Origin: Arthrobacter zhangbolii
Lineage (GTDB): Bacteria > Actinomycetota > Actinomycetes > Actinomycetales > Micrococcaceae
Assembly (NCBI RefSeq): GCF_022869865.1
Contig: NZ_CP094984.1
Coordinates: 2,728,001 to 2,792,000 of the forward strand
Reading direction: 5' to 3'
DNA: 64,000 nt
Under the pieces are notes generated by a model. That model had not been told where the DNA came from. It saw only the letters and a program-made list of their open reading frames with translations, and searched no databases. Shown piece after piece: positions 18,663 to 28,977 of this stretch. The first letter of the stretch is position 1; every line of letters begins with the position of its first letter. The position numbers and the translations under genes were made by a program.

Positions 18663-19909
18663 GCGTCACCGGCATCACCGCAGACGGCAGGGGCAGCAGC
18701 GTTTCCGACACCCGGTACCGTGAGCTGCTTTCAGCCGTCACGTCCTGGGTGGAGGGGCCCGGCGAGGAGTGGGCCGGACGCATTGAGGCCACCGGGCAGG
18801 TTCCTGACTCGCTGTGGAAGGAGCTGCGCGAGGCAGGTTTCCTCTCCCTCGCAGCGCCCGTGGGACTGGGCGGACAAGGGCTGAGCTTTGTGCAGTGGAT
18901 GGGGCTGATGGAGGTTTTCTCCCGTTCCCACGCCTCCGTGCGCATGATCGTGCACGTGGTCAACGGCACCTGGCGTGCCATGAACCCGCACGCGGATGAA
19001 CAGCAGCGGGAAAAGTTTGTCCGGCCCTCTGTTGCGGGCGAGCTGATCGTTGCCTTCACACTGACGGAACCGGGCAACGGCACCGGCGCCGACATCACCT
19101 CCAGCGTCCGGCGGGACGGGGACACCTACTACCTGACCGGACGCAAACACCTGATTACCTTCGGCGTACGCTGCGACTACTGGCTGTTGTTCGCCCGGAT
19201 TGAGGGCAGCTCCGGCAGCGACGGCACGGTGGCGCTGCTGGTGGACAGGCATGCCCCCGGTGTGGTTGTTGAGAACACCTCCGAGACGCTCGGGGTGCAC
19301 GGAACGGACCATGCCTCATTGACCTTCACGGACACACCTGTTCCGGTGTCGCACCGGCTGGGCGCCGAAGGGGACGGGCTGGCGGTCGCGTTGGGCGGCT
19401 TCCTGACCCCGAGCCGGATTTCGGTGGCCATGAGCTGCGTTGGCCTGGCCGGGCGGGCGCAGCAACTGGCCGTGGCGTACGCCTTGGAGCGCACCACGTT
19501 CGGCAAGCCGCTGGCTTCGCGGCAGGCCATCGCCTTTTCGCTGGCCGAGAATGAAGCCGATATTGCTGCGGCCCGCGCTCTGACTCTGCAGGCAGCGGAA
19601 GACTGGCAGAAGGGCTCGGGCGCCGCCCCGGCGCTCTCTTCCATGGCCAAGCTGACCGCAGTGGACATGCTCACCCGTGTCACCGACAAGGCGTTGCAGG
19701 TCCACGGCGGCATTGGCTACTGGAAAAGCATGCCCATTGAACGGGTGTACCGGGACGCGCGTGCCCAGCGCTTCGAAGAGGGCACCAACGAGATCCAAAA
19801 GACGGTCATAGCCCGCGATCTTTTCCGCCGGGCGTCGGCTGGTGCAGCTGAAGCTGCCGCCGCAGCGGATGTCCCGGACCCGGCAGCGGCACCGGAATCA
19901 CTCGGCTGA
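18659..19909 (+). CDS. acyl-CoA dehydrogenase (AnsL/PlmL-like)
   Basis: 416 residues, flavin-dependent acyl-CoA dehydrogenase family. The N-terminal helical domain is followed by the flavin/substrate beta domain with AFTLTEPGNGTGAD (132-145) and TGRKHLITFG. The C-terminal four-helix domain contains QVHGGIGYWKSMPIERVYRD and the catalytic glutamate E374 in FEEGTNEIQ. GTG start overlapping the upstream stop by four bases (GTGA), so translation is coupled to the ligase fusion. The last 25 residues are a low-complexity Ala/Pro tail. In the proposed pathway it would remove or add hydrogens on the ring of a cyclohexene/diene-carboxyl-CoA intermediate; the precise step is inference. Confidence 0.85.
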   Translation: MSVTGITADGRGSSVSDTRYRELLSAVTSWVEGPGEEWAGRIEATGQVPDSLWKELREAGFLSLAAPVGLGGQGLSFVQWMGLMEVFSRSHASVRMIVHVVNGTWRAMNPHADEQQREKFVRPSVAGELIVAFTLTEPGNGTGADITSSVRRDGDTYYLTGRKHLITFGVRCDYWLLFARIEGSSGSDGTVALLVDRHAPGVVVENTSETLGVHGTDHASLTFTDTPVPVSHRLGAEGDGLAVALGGFLTPSRISVAMSCVGLAGRAQQLAVAYALERTTFGKPLASRQAIAFSLAENEADIAAARALTLQAAEDWQKGSGAAPALSSMAKLTAVDMLTRVTDKALQVHGGIGYWKSMPIERVYRDARAQRFEEGTNEIQKTVIARDLFRRASAGAAEAAAAADVPDPAAAPESLG

Positions 19910-19926
19910 CGGTCAGGCGCCCACCG

Positions 19927-21915
19927 ATGCCGGACAGGGTCTTCACACCCGTTTCCCTGGGCCCGCTGCGGCTGGCCCACCGGATCATGATGGGCTCCAT
20001 GCACCTGAACCGGGAGGACGATCCGCAGGCGCTGGCCGCCTTCTACCGGGAACGGGCTGCCGGAGGCGCAGCGCTGATAGTCACCGGCGGGGCGGCGGTC
20101 AGCCGTACCGGGGCAGGCGGCCCTAACTACCTGCTGATAAACGAACCGGAAGCCGCTGCCGTCCTCTCCCCCACTTTGGAGGCCGTGCACGGTGCCGGCG
20201 GGAAGATCGCCCTCCAGCTCTTCCACGCAGGCCGGTACGCCTTCGAGTCCAGCTACGGACTCCGCCCTGCCGCCCCGTCGGAGGTCTACTCAGGCTTCTC
20301 CCGCGCCGTGCCGGCCGCCATGACCCAGCAGCAGATTGAGGCCGTTCTCGCCGACTTCGCTGCGGGAGCTGCCCAAGCGCAGTCGCTGGGCTTCGACGCC
20401 GTGGAAATCATGGGCTCGGAGGGTTACCTGATCAATCAGTTCGCCTCACCGCTCACCAACCTTCGCACGGACGGGTGGGGCGGTGACCCGCAGCGTCGGC
20501 AGTCGTTCCCGTTGGCGGTTCTTGCAGCGGTACGCGGCGCCGTCGGTCCCGCATATCCGGTCATTTACCGCACGTCCGGAGCTGATTTCGTGGCCGGGTC
20601 CAGCACTCTGGAGGAATCCCGTGCCCTCGCGGTTGCCCTGGCAGCGGCCGGCGCGGACGCCCTGAACATCGGGATCGGCTGGCACGAGTCACGCGTGCCC
20701 TCCGTCCAGGCGCTTGTCCCGCACGGGCACTGGATGGGTATTGCCGGCAGCATCCGTGCCGCCCTTGCCGGGGCCGGCGTGCAGGTACCGGTGATCGGCA
20801 GCAACCGGATCAACTCGCTGCATCTGGCCGAACAGGCCCTGTCCGCCGGCCAGGCCGATGTGGTCTCCATGGCCCGTCCCTTCCTCGCGGATCCGGAGAT
20901 TGTGGCCAAGACCCGGCGTGGGCAGGCGGAGCTGGTGAACACCTGCATCGCTTGTAACGAGGCCTGCATAGACCGCTCGCTCGGCACGGAAGCGGTCTCC
21001 TGCCTGGTAAATCCGCGGGCCGGCCGTGAGCTCGCGTTCCCGCTGGTCCGTTCCGTTTCCGCACCCGACCTGCGCGTCGCCGTCGTAGGCGCAGGACCGG
21101 CGGGCCTGCAGGCGGCAGCCACGCTGGCGCAGGCCGGGGTGCCCGTGGACCTTTATGAGGAGAGCGACGGAATCGGCGGCCAGTTCCGTCTGGCCGGAAC
21201 CGTGCCGGGAAAGGAAGATTTCCTGCAAACCATCAGGTACTTCCGCAACGAGCTTCCGCGGTTGGGCGTCCGGATCCGGCCCTGCGAATCCCCCGGGGCG
21301 GAGGCGTTATCCGGTTATGCCCACGTAATCCTTGCTACGGGTGTCCGTCCCCGGCCGGTGCCGTTGCCCCGCACCGGCCGGCTGCCCGTCCGGGACTACC
21401 GCGAGGCATTTGCCGCGCCCGCAGACCTGGGCCGCCGAGTGGTGGTCATCGGAGCCGGAGGAATAGCCGTGGACCTGGCCCGCCTGCTCACGGGGACCCC
21501 TGGAGGGCCGGCCGACGTGACCCTCCTCCGGCGCGGACACCGGATCGGAGAGGGAATCGGACCGTCCACGCGCTGGGCCGTACTGCAGGAGCTCGCCGCT
21601 GCCGGGGTGCGCACCCTTCCCGGAACAACGCCCCTGGAAGTCACTCCTGAGGGACTGCTCGTGGCCACCGCGCAAGAAACCGTGCTGCTGCCGGCGGACA
21701 CCGTGCTGCTGGCAGCCGGGCAGGTGCCGCACAATCCCCTCCACTCCGCCCTGCTGCACCAACGGATTCCCTGCACCGTCATTGGCGGAGCACTGGACGC
21801 CTCCGGCCTGAACGCCGTGCGCGCCTTTGATCAGGGACTGGAAACGGGCTCACTGCTGGCCAGGGAGCTGCAGCAGCCTTCCGGGGTTAAACGCAGCAGG
21901 ACCCCGCTGCCGTAG
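19927..21915 (+). CDS. 2,4-dienoyl-CoA reductase-like FMN/FAD/4Fe-4S oxidoreductase (AnsM/PlmM-like)
   Basis: 662 residues, same build as FadH 2,4-dienoyl-CoA reductase. The N-terminal FMN TIM barrel (about 1-330) has GSEGY, with Tyr167 at the place of the catalytic FadH tyrosine, and GIGWHESR, with His253 at the place of its catalytic histidine. A 4Fe-4S site C340-x2-C343-x3-C347-x11-C359 follows. Next come an FAD motif VVGAGPAGLQAAATL (about 386-400) and an NAD(P)H motif VVVIGAGGIAVDLA (about 503-516). It starts 17 bases after the dehydrogenase stop. All key residues are kept, so an active NADPH-dependent enoyl/dienoyl-CoA reductase is likely. Its place here suggests ring double-bond reduction during cyclohexanecarboxyl-CoA formation. 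Confidence 0.85.
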   Translation: MPDRVFTPVSLGPLRLAHRIMMGSMHLNREDDPQALAAFYRERAAGGAALIVTGGAAVSRTGAGGPNYLLINEPEAAAVLSPTLEAVHGAGGKIALQLFHAGRYAFESSYGLRPAAPSEVYSGFSRAVPAAMTQQQIEAVLADFAAGAAQAQSLGFDAVEIMGSEGYLINQFASPLTNLRTDGWGGDPQRRQSFPLAVLAAVRGAVGPAYPVIYRTSGADFVAGSSTLEESRALAVALAAAGADALNIGIGWHESRVPSVQALVPHGHWMGIAGSIRAALAGAGVQVPVIGSNRINSLHLAEQALSAGQADVVSMARPFLADPEIVAKTRRGQAELVNTCIACNEACIDRSLGTEAVSCLVNPRAGRELAFPLVRSVSAPDLRVAVVGAGPAGLQAAATLAQAGVPVDLYEESDGIGGQFRLAGTVPGKEDFLQTIRYFRNELPRLGVRIRPCESPGAEALSGYAHVILATGVRPRPVPLPRTGRLPVRDYREAFAAPADLGRRVVVIGAGGIAVDLARLLTGTPGGPADVTLLRRGHRIGEGIGPSTRWAVLQELAAAGVRTLPGTTPLEVTPEGLLVATAQETVLLPADTVLLAAGQVPHNPLHSALLHQRIPCTVIGGALDASGLNAVRAFDQGLETGSLLARELQQPSGVKRSRTPLP

Positions 21916-21947
21916 CAACGGGGTCCTGCTAAGAACCGAAGAGGTTC
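21895..21947. terminator. inverted repeats between the convergent operon and tuf
   Basis: A perfect 12-bp stem (AGCAGGACCCCG / CGGGGTCCTGCT, 12-base loop) spans the 3' end of the dienoyl-reductase gene and the space after it. A second hairpin GAACC-GAAGA-GGTTC lies at 21933-21947, nearer to tuf. Read on the minus strand the large stem is followed by GCGTTTAACC, the same tail as after the rpoC terminator. Most likely terminates tuf; may also act on the plus-strand operon. Confidence 0.65.
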
Positions 21948-21963
21948 AGGCTAGAACATCAAA

Positions 21964-23154
21964 TTACTTGATGATCTTGGTGACGCGGCCTGATCCAACG
22001 GTGCGGCCGCCTTCGCGGATAGCGAAGCCGAGGCCCTCTTCCATAGCGATGGGCTGGATGAGCTCAACGGTCATCTCAGTGTTATCGCCGGGCATAACCA
22101 TTTCAGTGCCCTCGGGGAGGGTGATGACGCCGGTTACGTCCGTGGTACGGAAGTAGAACTGCGGGCGGTAGTTCGAGTAGAACGGGTTGTGGCGTCCGCC
22201 TTCATCCTTGGACAGGATGTAGACGTTGGCTTCGAAGTCGGTGTGCGGGGTGATGGAACCCGGCTTCACGACAACCTGGCCACGCTCTACGTCTTCGCGC
22301 TTGATGCCGCGGAGCAGCAGGCCACAGTTCTCGCCGGCCCATGCTTCGTCAAGCTGCTTGTGGAACATCTCGATACCGGTAACCGTGGTCTTCTGGACCG
22401 GACGGATGCCGACGATCTCGACCTCGGAGTTGATGGCGAGGGTACCGCGCTCGGCGCGGCCCGTGACAACGGTTCCACGACCGGTGATCGTGAAGACGTC
22501 CTCGATCGGCATCAGGAACGGCTTGTCCTTGTCGCGAACGGGGTCCGGCACGTTTTCGTCAACGGCTTCCATCAGCTCTTCGACGGAAGCAACCCACTTG
22601 GGATCGCCTTCCAGAGCCTTCAGGCCGGAAACGCGGACGACGGGAGCGTTGTCGCCGTCGAAGTCCTGGGAGCTCAGCAGTTCGCGAACTTCCATTTCCA
22701 CGAGGTCGAGCAGTTCTTCGTCGTCAACCATGTCGGACTTGTTCAGTGCGACCAGCAGGTAGGGAACGCCAACCTGGCGGGCGAGCAGAACGTGCTCGCG
22801 GGTCTGGGCCATCGGACCATCGGTAGCGGCAACCACGAGGATTGCGCCGTCCATCTGAGCTGCACCAGTGATCATGTTCTTGATGTAGTCAGCGTGGCCG
22901 GGGGCGTCAACGTGTGCGTAGTGACGCTTCTCGGTCTGGTACTCGATGTGCGAGATGTTGATGGTGATACCGCGCTGGCGCTCTTCAGGTGCAGAGTCGA
23001 TAGCAGCGAAATCGCGCTTTTCGTTCAGATCAGGGTACTTGTCAGCAAGCACCTTCGAAATGGCAGCGGTCAACGTGGTCTTGCCATGGTCAACGTGACC
23101 AATGGTGCCGATGTTGACGTGCGGCTTAGTCCGCTCGAACTTTGCCTTCGCCAC
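21964..23154 (-). CDS. tuf: elongation factor Tu
   Basis: EF-Tu, 396 residues, delivers aminoacyl-tRNA to the ribosome. GTP-binding motifs [10 protein letters not shown] (P-loop), [12 protein letters not shown] (G3) and NKSD (G4) are present, followed by the two beta-barrel domains. GTG start behind a strong TAGGAGGA Shine-Dalgarno. It lies 221 bases after fusA with its own promoter candidate, and is the last gene of the str cluster. Confidence 0.98.
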   Translation of the reverse strand: MAKAKFERTKPHVNIGTIGHVDHGKTTLTAAISKVLADKYPDLNEKRDFAAIDSAPEERQRGITINISHIEYQTEKRHYAHVDAPGHADYIKNMITGAAQMDGAILVVAATDGPMAQTREHVLLARQVGVPYLLVALNKSDMVDDEELLDLVEMEVRELLSSQDFDGDNAPVVRVSGLKALEGDPKWVASVEELMEAVDENVPDPVRDKDKPFLMPIEDVFTITGRGTVVTGRAERGTLAINSEVEIVGIRPVQKTTVTGIEMFHKQLDEAWAGENCGLLLRGIKREDVERGQVVVKPGSITPHTDFEANVYILSKDEGGRHNPFYSNYRPQFYFRTTDVTGVITLPEGTEMVMPGDNTEMTVELIQPIAMEEGLGFAIREGGRTVGSGRVTKIIK

Positions 23155-23220
23155 GGGTTCCTCCTAGAGAGTTAGAAGACTCAATCTTCAGCCGCGCTTT
23201 TCGCAACTGAAACTGATGTA

Positions 23221-23249
23221 AGTCTACTGGGGGCTGTTTATTTGATGAA
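23221..23249 (-). promoter_or_regulatory. candidate tuf promoter
   Basis: Minus strand: TTCATC (23244-23249), 17-base spacer, TAGACT (23221-23226), about 67 bases before the tuf start codon. The same TAGACT hexamer is found upstream of rpsJ, rpsL and rpoB. Fits the common finding that tuf has a promoter of its own besides read-through from fusA. Confidence 0.4.
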
Positions 23250-23296
23250 ATTGCCGATTTCCGCAGCAGCCTGGCGAGGCCGCTCAGTCTGGCTAT

Positions 23297-23369
23297 GCAG
23301 CGGGCTTCCGGCCGAAGCCCTGGCCCGCTGCACACGGTCGGTGTTCCGAGGTTCCCCGGAACACCGACC
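23297..23369 (-). terminator. two hairpins just after fusA
   Basis: A perfect 13-bp stem (GGTCGGTGTTCCG with its complement, 8-base loop, 23336-23369) lies seven bases beyond the fusA stop. Next to it is a stem GCAGCGGGC/GCCCGCTGC (23297-23331) with an inner GGGCTTC/GAAGCCC. Neither is followed by a T run, so they may slow or partly stop transcription, or protect the fusA mRNA 3' end. Confidence 0.5.
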
Positions 23370-23375
23370 AGGGTT

Positions 23376-25490
<2,115 letters not shown>

Positions 25491-25542
25491 GGTTTCTCCC
25501 TATATTTGGTGTTTGCCGTTTCGACTGCGTTTATCTGCTTCG

Positions 25543-25576
25543 GGCCCTGCACCCCGCCGTAGCGGAATGCAGGGCC
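25543..25576 (-). other. hairpin between rpsG and fusA
   Basis: Arms GGCCCTGCA and TGCAGGGCC enclose a second small stem CCGC-CGTA-GCGG in the 117-base rpsG-fusA gap. No T run follows. It could modulate read-through or be an RNA processing site. Confidence 0.4.
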
Positions 25577-25607
25577 TTGAAGGAGGGGCCGCCGTCGGCC
25601 GGGCTTA

Positions 25608-26078
25608 TTACCAGCGGTAGTGGGCGAAGGCCTTGTTGGACTCGGCCATCTTGTGGGTGTCCTCGCGGCGCTTCACAGCTGCACCGAGACCGTTGGAAGC
25701 GTCCAGGATTTCGTTGCGCAGGCGCTCGGTCATGGTCTTCTCGCGGCGGGCCTTGGAGTAGCCAACCAGCCAGCGCAGTGCCAGTGCAGTTGCACGGCCC
25801 GGCTTGACCTCAACGGGGACCTGGTAGGTGGCGCCGCCAACGCGGCGGGACTTGACCTCAAGGCTGGGCTTGATGTTGTCCATGGCCTTCTTCAGGGCTG
25901 CAACCGGATCCTGTCCGGTCTTCTCCTGGGCGCCTGCAAGTGCACCGTAAACGATGCGCTCTGCGGTGGACTTCTTGCCGTCGATCAGGACCTTGTTGAT
26001 CAGCTGCGTGACCAGCGGGGAACCGTAGACGGGATCCAGTACTAGCGGCCGCTTGGGGGCCGGACCCTTGCGGGGCAT
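25608..26078 (-). CDS. rpsG: 30S ribosomal protein S7
   Basis: S7, 156 residues, nucleates assembly of the 30S head. Start set at the ATG giving [20 protein letters not shown], one base after the rpsL stop; the longer open frame upstream overlaps rpsL and has no S7 similarity. The C-terminal [13 protein letters not shown] ending is typical. Confidence 0.98.
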   Translation of the reverse strand: MPRKGPAPKRPLVLDPVYGSPLVTQLINKVLIDGKKSTAERIVYGALAGAQEKTGQDPVAALKKAMDNIKPSLEVKSRRVGGATYQVPVEVKPGRATALALRWLVGYSKARREKTMTERLRNEILDASNGLGAAVKRREDTHKMAESNKAFAHYRW

Positions 26079-26079
26079 A

Positions 26080-26454
26080 TTACTTCTTCTCCATCTTCGC
26101 GCCGTAGCGGCTGCGAGCCTGCTTGCGGTTCTTGACACCCTGGGTATCGAGGGCACCGCGGACGATCTTGTAGCGAACACCGGGAAGGTCCTTCACACGA
26201 CCGCCGCGCACCAGCACGATGGAGTGTTCCTGAAGGTTGTGACCCACACCGGGGATGTAGGCGGTTACTTCGATGCCGCCGTTGAGGCGGACACGTGCAA
26301 CCTTACGCAGAGCCGAGTTCGGCTTCTTCGGGGTGGTCGTGTAAACGCGGGTGCAGACACCACGGCGCATCGGGCTGCCCTGAAGGGCAGGAGCCTTGGT
26401 CTTGGAGACCTTGGGTGAGCGGCCCTTGCGGACCAGCTGCTGAATCGTAGGCAC
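26080..26454 (-). CDS. rpsL: 30S ribosomal protein S12
   Basis: S12, 124 residues, in the decoding centre. Starts [15 protein letters not shown]. The two sites where streptomycin-resistance changes arise are wild type: lysine in [12 protein letters not shown] and lysine in [15 protein letters not shown]. First gene of the rpsL-rpsG-fusA-(tuf) unit. Confidence 0.98.
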   Translation of the reverse strand: MPTIQQLVRKGRSPKVSKTKAPALQGSPMRRGVCTRVYTTTPKKPNSALRKVARVRLNGGIEVTAYIPGVGHNLQEHSIVLVRGGRVKDLPGVRYKIVRGALDTQGVKNRKQARSRYGAKMEKK

Positions 26455-26793
26455 TTTCGTGTTCTCCGTTTTTTCTCGAGATAATTCTCTGGTTGCCCCG
26501 CCCCGCTGACGGCTGGAAGCCGGCTCAGGGCGGTGCGCTTAAAGTCGTTGCCGCAATGCCCCGAGAAGTTCCGTGTTCTCGCCGAAAGCGACCGTAGGCG
26601 TGCAAAAGTGTGGCATTCGTTGCGCAAGAAGCCCGCAACCCGGAAACAGGCCCGCCCATTCCTTTCGGAATGCATTCCCCCGAGTATCTCACCACGGAGG
26701 GCACGCGAGCGGCCTTCATCCACTGCCACACAAACAATTGGTTTTCAGTCTAGCAGACTTAACGCCTTCCGCGGTGACGTGAGGCCAGGATCA
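26455..26793 (-). promoter_or_regulatory. str operon upstream region
   Basis: Gene-free space between pcaR and rpsL. A TAGACT -10-like hexamer (26747-26752) lies in an AT-rich patch, giving a leader of about 290 nt, but there is no good -35 at normal spacing. A small hairpin CATTCC-TTTC-GGAATG lies near 26660-26675. No terminator with a T run was seen after pcaR, so some read-through from the pca operon into rpsL is possible. Confidence 0.35.
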
Positions 26794-27585
26794 CTAACTG
26801 CGGGCCGCCAGGGCATCAGTGATGGTGGCCGATGCCTGCTGCAGATGCGGCAGCACGCGGGCCGCGGCATCTTCCAGTGTAGGCCCGCCCAGCCCCATCG
26901 TTGCCTGCATGGAGGTATTCAGGGCTGCGCAGACCCTGCCCTGGGGGTCGTACACGGGGACGGCGACAGAGCGCAGGCCCTGTTCGAGTTCCTGGTCCAC
27001 CACTGCCCAGCCCTGTTCCCGGACGCCGGCAACCAGTTCGCGGAGCCGGGCAGGGTCGGTGACGGTGCGGTCGGTGAGCGGTTGCAGGTCCACTGTGGTG
27101 AGGTAATCCTCGAACCGGTCTTCGGGCAGCCCGGCGAGCAGGACCCGCCCCATGGACGTTGCGTAGGCCGGGAAGCGCGTGCCCACGGCAATGCCCACGG
27201 TCATCAGCCGGCGGGTATGGATGCGGGCTATATAGACAATCTCGCTGCCGTCGAGCACGGATGCGGACGTGGACTCGGAGATCTGCCGGGACAGGTCCTC
27301 CAGTACGGGCTGGGCCAGCTGGGGCAGCGACTGGCCCGACAGATAGGAATATCCCAGCTGCAGCACCAAAGCGGTGAGCTCGAAGGTCCGTCCGTCCGTG
27401 CGGATGTAGCCCAGTTCCACCAGGGTGAGCAGGAAGCGCCGGGCCGTGGCCCGGGTCAGGCCGGTGCGCCGGGAGACCTCGCTGAGCGTCATCTGCACGT
27501 GGTCGGCGTCGAACGCGCGAATCACTAGCAGGCCCCGGGCCAGCGACTGTACATACTGGTCGCTGGCCGGCACGGTCTCGCTCAT
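26794..27585 (-). CDS. pcaR: IclR-family regulator of the pca operon
   Basis: 263 residues, IclR family in the PcaR/PcaU/PobR subgroup. N-terminal winged helix about residues 10-70 (LSEVSRRTGLTRATARRFLL is the recognition region), then the IclR effector domain (about 85-255). It lies 24 bases after pcaJ on the same strand, so it is the last gene of the pca operon and would be co-expressed with it. Its likely target is the GTTCG-type palindrome in front of pcaH. Effector (protocatechuate or beta-ketoadipate) cannot be told from sequence. Confidence 0.8.
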   Translation of the reverse strand: MSETVPASDQYVQSLARGLLVIRAFDADHVQMTLSEVSRRTGLTRATARRFLLTLVELGYIRTDGRTFELTALVLQLGYSYLSGQSLPQLAQPVLEDLSRQISESTSASVLDGSEIVYIARIHTRRLMTVGIAVGTRFPAYATSMGRVLLAGLPEDRFEDYLTTVDLQPLTDRTVTDPARLRELVAGVREQGWAVVDQELEQGLRSVAVPVYDPQGRVCAALNTSMQATMGLGGPTLEDAAARVLPHLQQASATITDALAARS

Positions 27586-27609
27586 CTGTCCCCCATGATT
27601 GGTGTCCTG

Positions 27610-28266
27610 CTAGCTTCCGTCCGCGGCGCGGATCAGCGGGATATCCATCTTCGCCGCCAGCTCTTCGAAGGTGGTGCCAAAGGTCTCGCGTACGTGTACG
27701 CCGTCCTCCTTCAGCAAAAAGACTGCTTCATTAGTGTAGACGCGGGTCACGCAACCCACCCCGGTCAGCGGATAGCTGCACTCCTTGACCAGCTTGCTCA
27801 CGCCGTCGCGCGTGAACAGGGACATCATGACGTAGACGTCCTTGGCTCCGGTGGCCAGGTCCATGGCACCGCCGACTGCAGGGATGGCATCCGGTGCCCC
27901 GGTATGCCAATTGGCGAGGTCACCGGCAGCCGAGACCTGGAAGGCGCCCAGTACGCAGACGTCCAGGTGTCCGCCCCGCATGATGGCGAAGGAGTCGGCA
28001 TGGTGGAAGTAGGCTGCGCCCGGCAGCTCCGTTACCGGAATTTTTCCGGCGTTGATCAGGTCCGGATCCACCTCGTCGCCGTGTGCTTCCGGCCCCATGC
28101 CCAGCATGCCGTTCTCGGTGTGCAGGGTGACTTTCTGCTCGGGCACCAGATAGTTCGAGACCAGGGTGGGCTGCCCGATGCCCAGGTTCACGAAGGACCC
28201 GGGGGCAATGTCGGAGGCGACCAGGGCCGCGAGTTCGTTCTTGTCCAGCTTCTTGTCGGTGCTCAT
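27610..28266 (-). CDS. pcaJ: 3-oxoadipate CoA-transferase subunit B
   Basis: 218 residues, beta subunit of the succinyl-CoA:3-oxoadipate CoA-transferase. Contains GSFVNLGIGQPTLVSNYL and the catalytic glutamate in HTENGMLGMGP (about residues 51-61), plus the DVYVMMSLFTRDG region. Its ATG overlaps the pcaI stop by four bases, so the two subunits are made in step. Converts beta-ketoadipate to its CoA ester. Confidence 0.93.
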   Translation of the reverse strand: MSTDKKLDKNELAALVASDIAPGSFVNLGIGQPTLVSNYLVPEQKVTLHTENGMLGMGPEAHGDEVDPDLINAGKIPVTELPGAAYFHHADSFAIMRGGHLDVCVLGAFQVSAAGDLANWHTGAPDAIPAVGGAMDLATGAKDVYVMMSLFTRDGVSKLVKECSYPLTGVGCVTRVYTNEAVFLLKEDGVHVRETFGTTFEELAAKMDIPLIRAADGS

Positions 28267-28946
28267 GCTGCGGCCGGTGCTTTCTCCCGGTCCACGCGGA
28301 CCAGGCTGTTGACGTAGATCCCGGGAGTAACAACGTTTTCGGGGTCCAGTTCCCCAACGTCCACAATTTCGCGTACCTGCACGATGGCATGCCCGGCGGC
28401 GGCAGCCATGATGGGTCCGAAGTTCCGGGCCGTCTTGCGGTAGACCAGGTTGCCGGCTGTGTCAGCCCGCAGCGCCTTCACCAGGGCAAAGTCCGCGTGC
28501 AGTGGTGTTTCGAAGACGTAGCCGCGGCCATCTATGACCCGGGTTTCCTTGCCTTCGGCCAGCGGGGTTCCGTACGCGGTGGGAGTGAAGAAGCCGCCAA
28601 TGCCGGCGCCGGCTGCCCGGATGCGTTCGGCCAGGTTGCCCTGGGGCACCAGTTCCAGTTCGATCTCCCCCGCACGGTACTTCGCGTCGAAGATCTGCGA
28701 GTCGGACTGCCGCGGGAAGGAGCAGATGATTTTCTTCACGCGGCCGGCACCGATCAGGGCTGCCAGGCCCTGTTCCCCGTTGCCTGCGTTGTTGTTGACC
28801 ACGGTCAGGTCCGTGGCGCCCTGCCGCAGCAGCGCCTCGATCAGTTCCACGGGCTGGCCGGCGCGGCCGAATCCGCCAATCATTACGGTGGCCCCGTCAT
28901 GGATGGGCGCTACGGCCTCATCTGCGTCCTGCACTATGTTGAGCAC
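28263..28946 (-). CDS. pcaI: 3-oxoadipate CoA-transferase subunit A
   Basis: 227 residues, alpha subunit, partner of PcaJ. GTG start chosen (MLNIVQDADEAVAPIHDG) behind TTAGGAAAAA; the open frame extends upstream into sequence without similarity. The CoA-transferase motif GATVMIGGFGRAGQPVELIE is near residues 19-38 and GIGGFFTPTAYGTPLAEGKE is in the middle. It lies 31 bases after pcaF. Confidence 0.93.
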   Translation of the reverse strand: MLNIVQDADEAVAPIHDGATVMIGGFGRAGQPVELIEALLRQGATDLTVVNNNAGNGEQGLAALIGAGRVKKIICSFPRQSDSQIFDAKYRAGEIELELVPQGNLAERIRAAGAGIGGFFTPTAYGTPLAEGKETRVIDGRGYVFETPLHADFALVKALRADTAGNLVYRKTARNFGPIMAAAAGHAIVQVREIVDVGELDPENVVTPGIYVNSLVRVDREKAPAAA

Positions 28947-28977
28947 GGTTTTTCCTAACGTGTGCGGTGTCTGGGTA

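Noticed and set aside
26455-26793. Hidden gene between rpsL and pcaR
   Set aside because: Open frames here have no similarity, odd composition and no ribosome-binding site; the stretch is AT-richer and looks like a promoter/leader.
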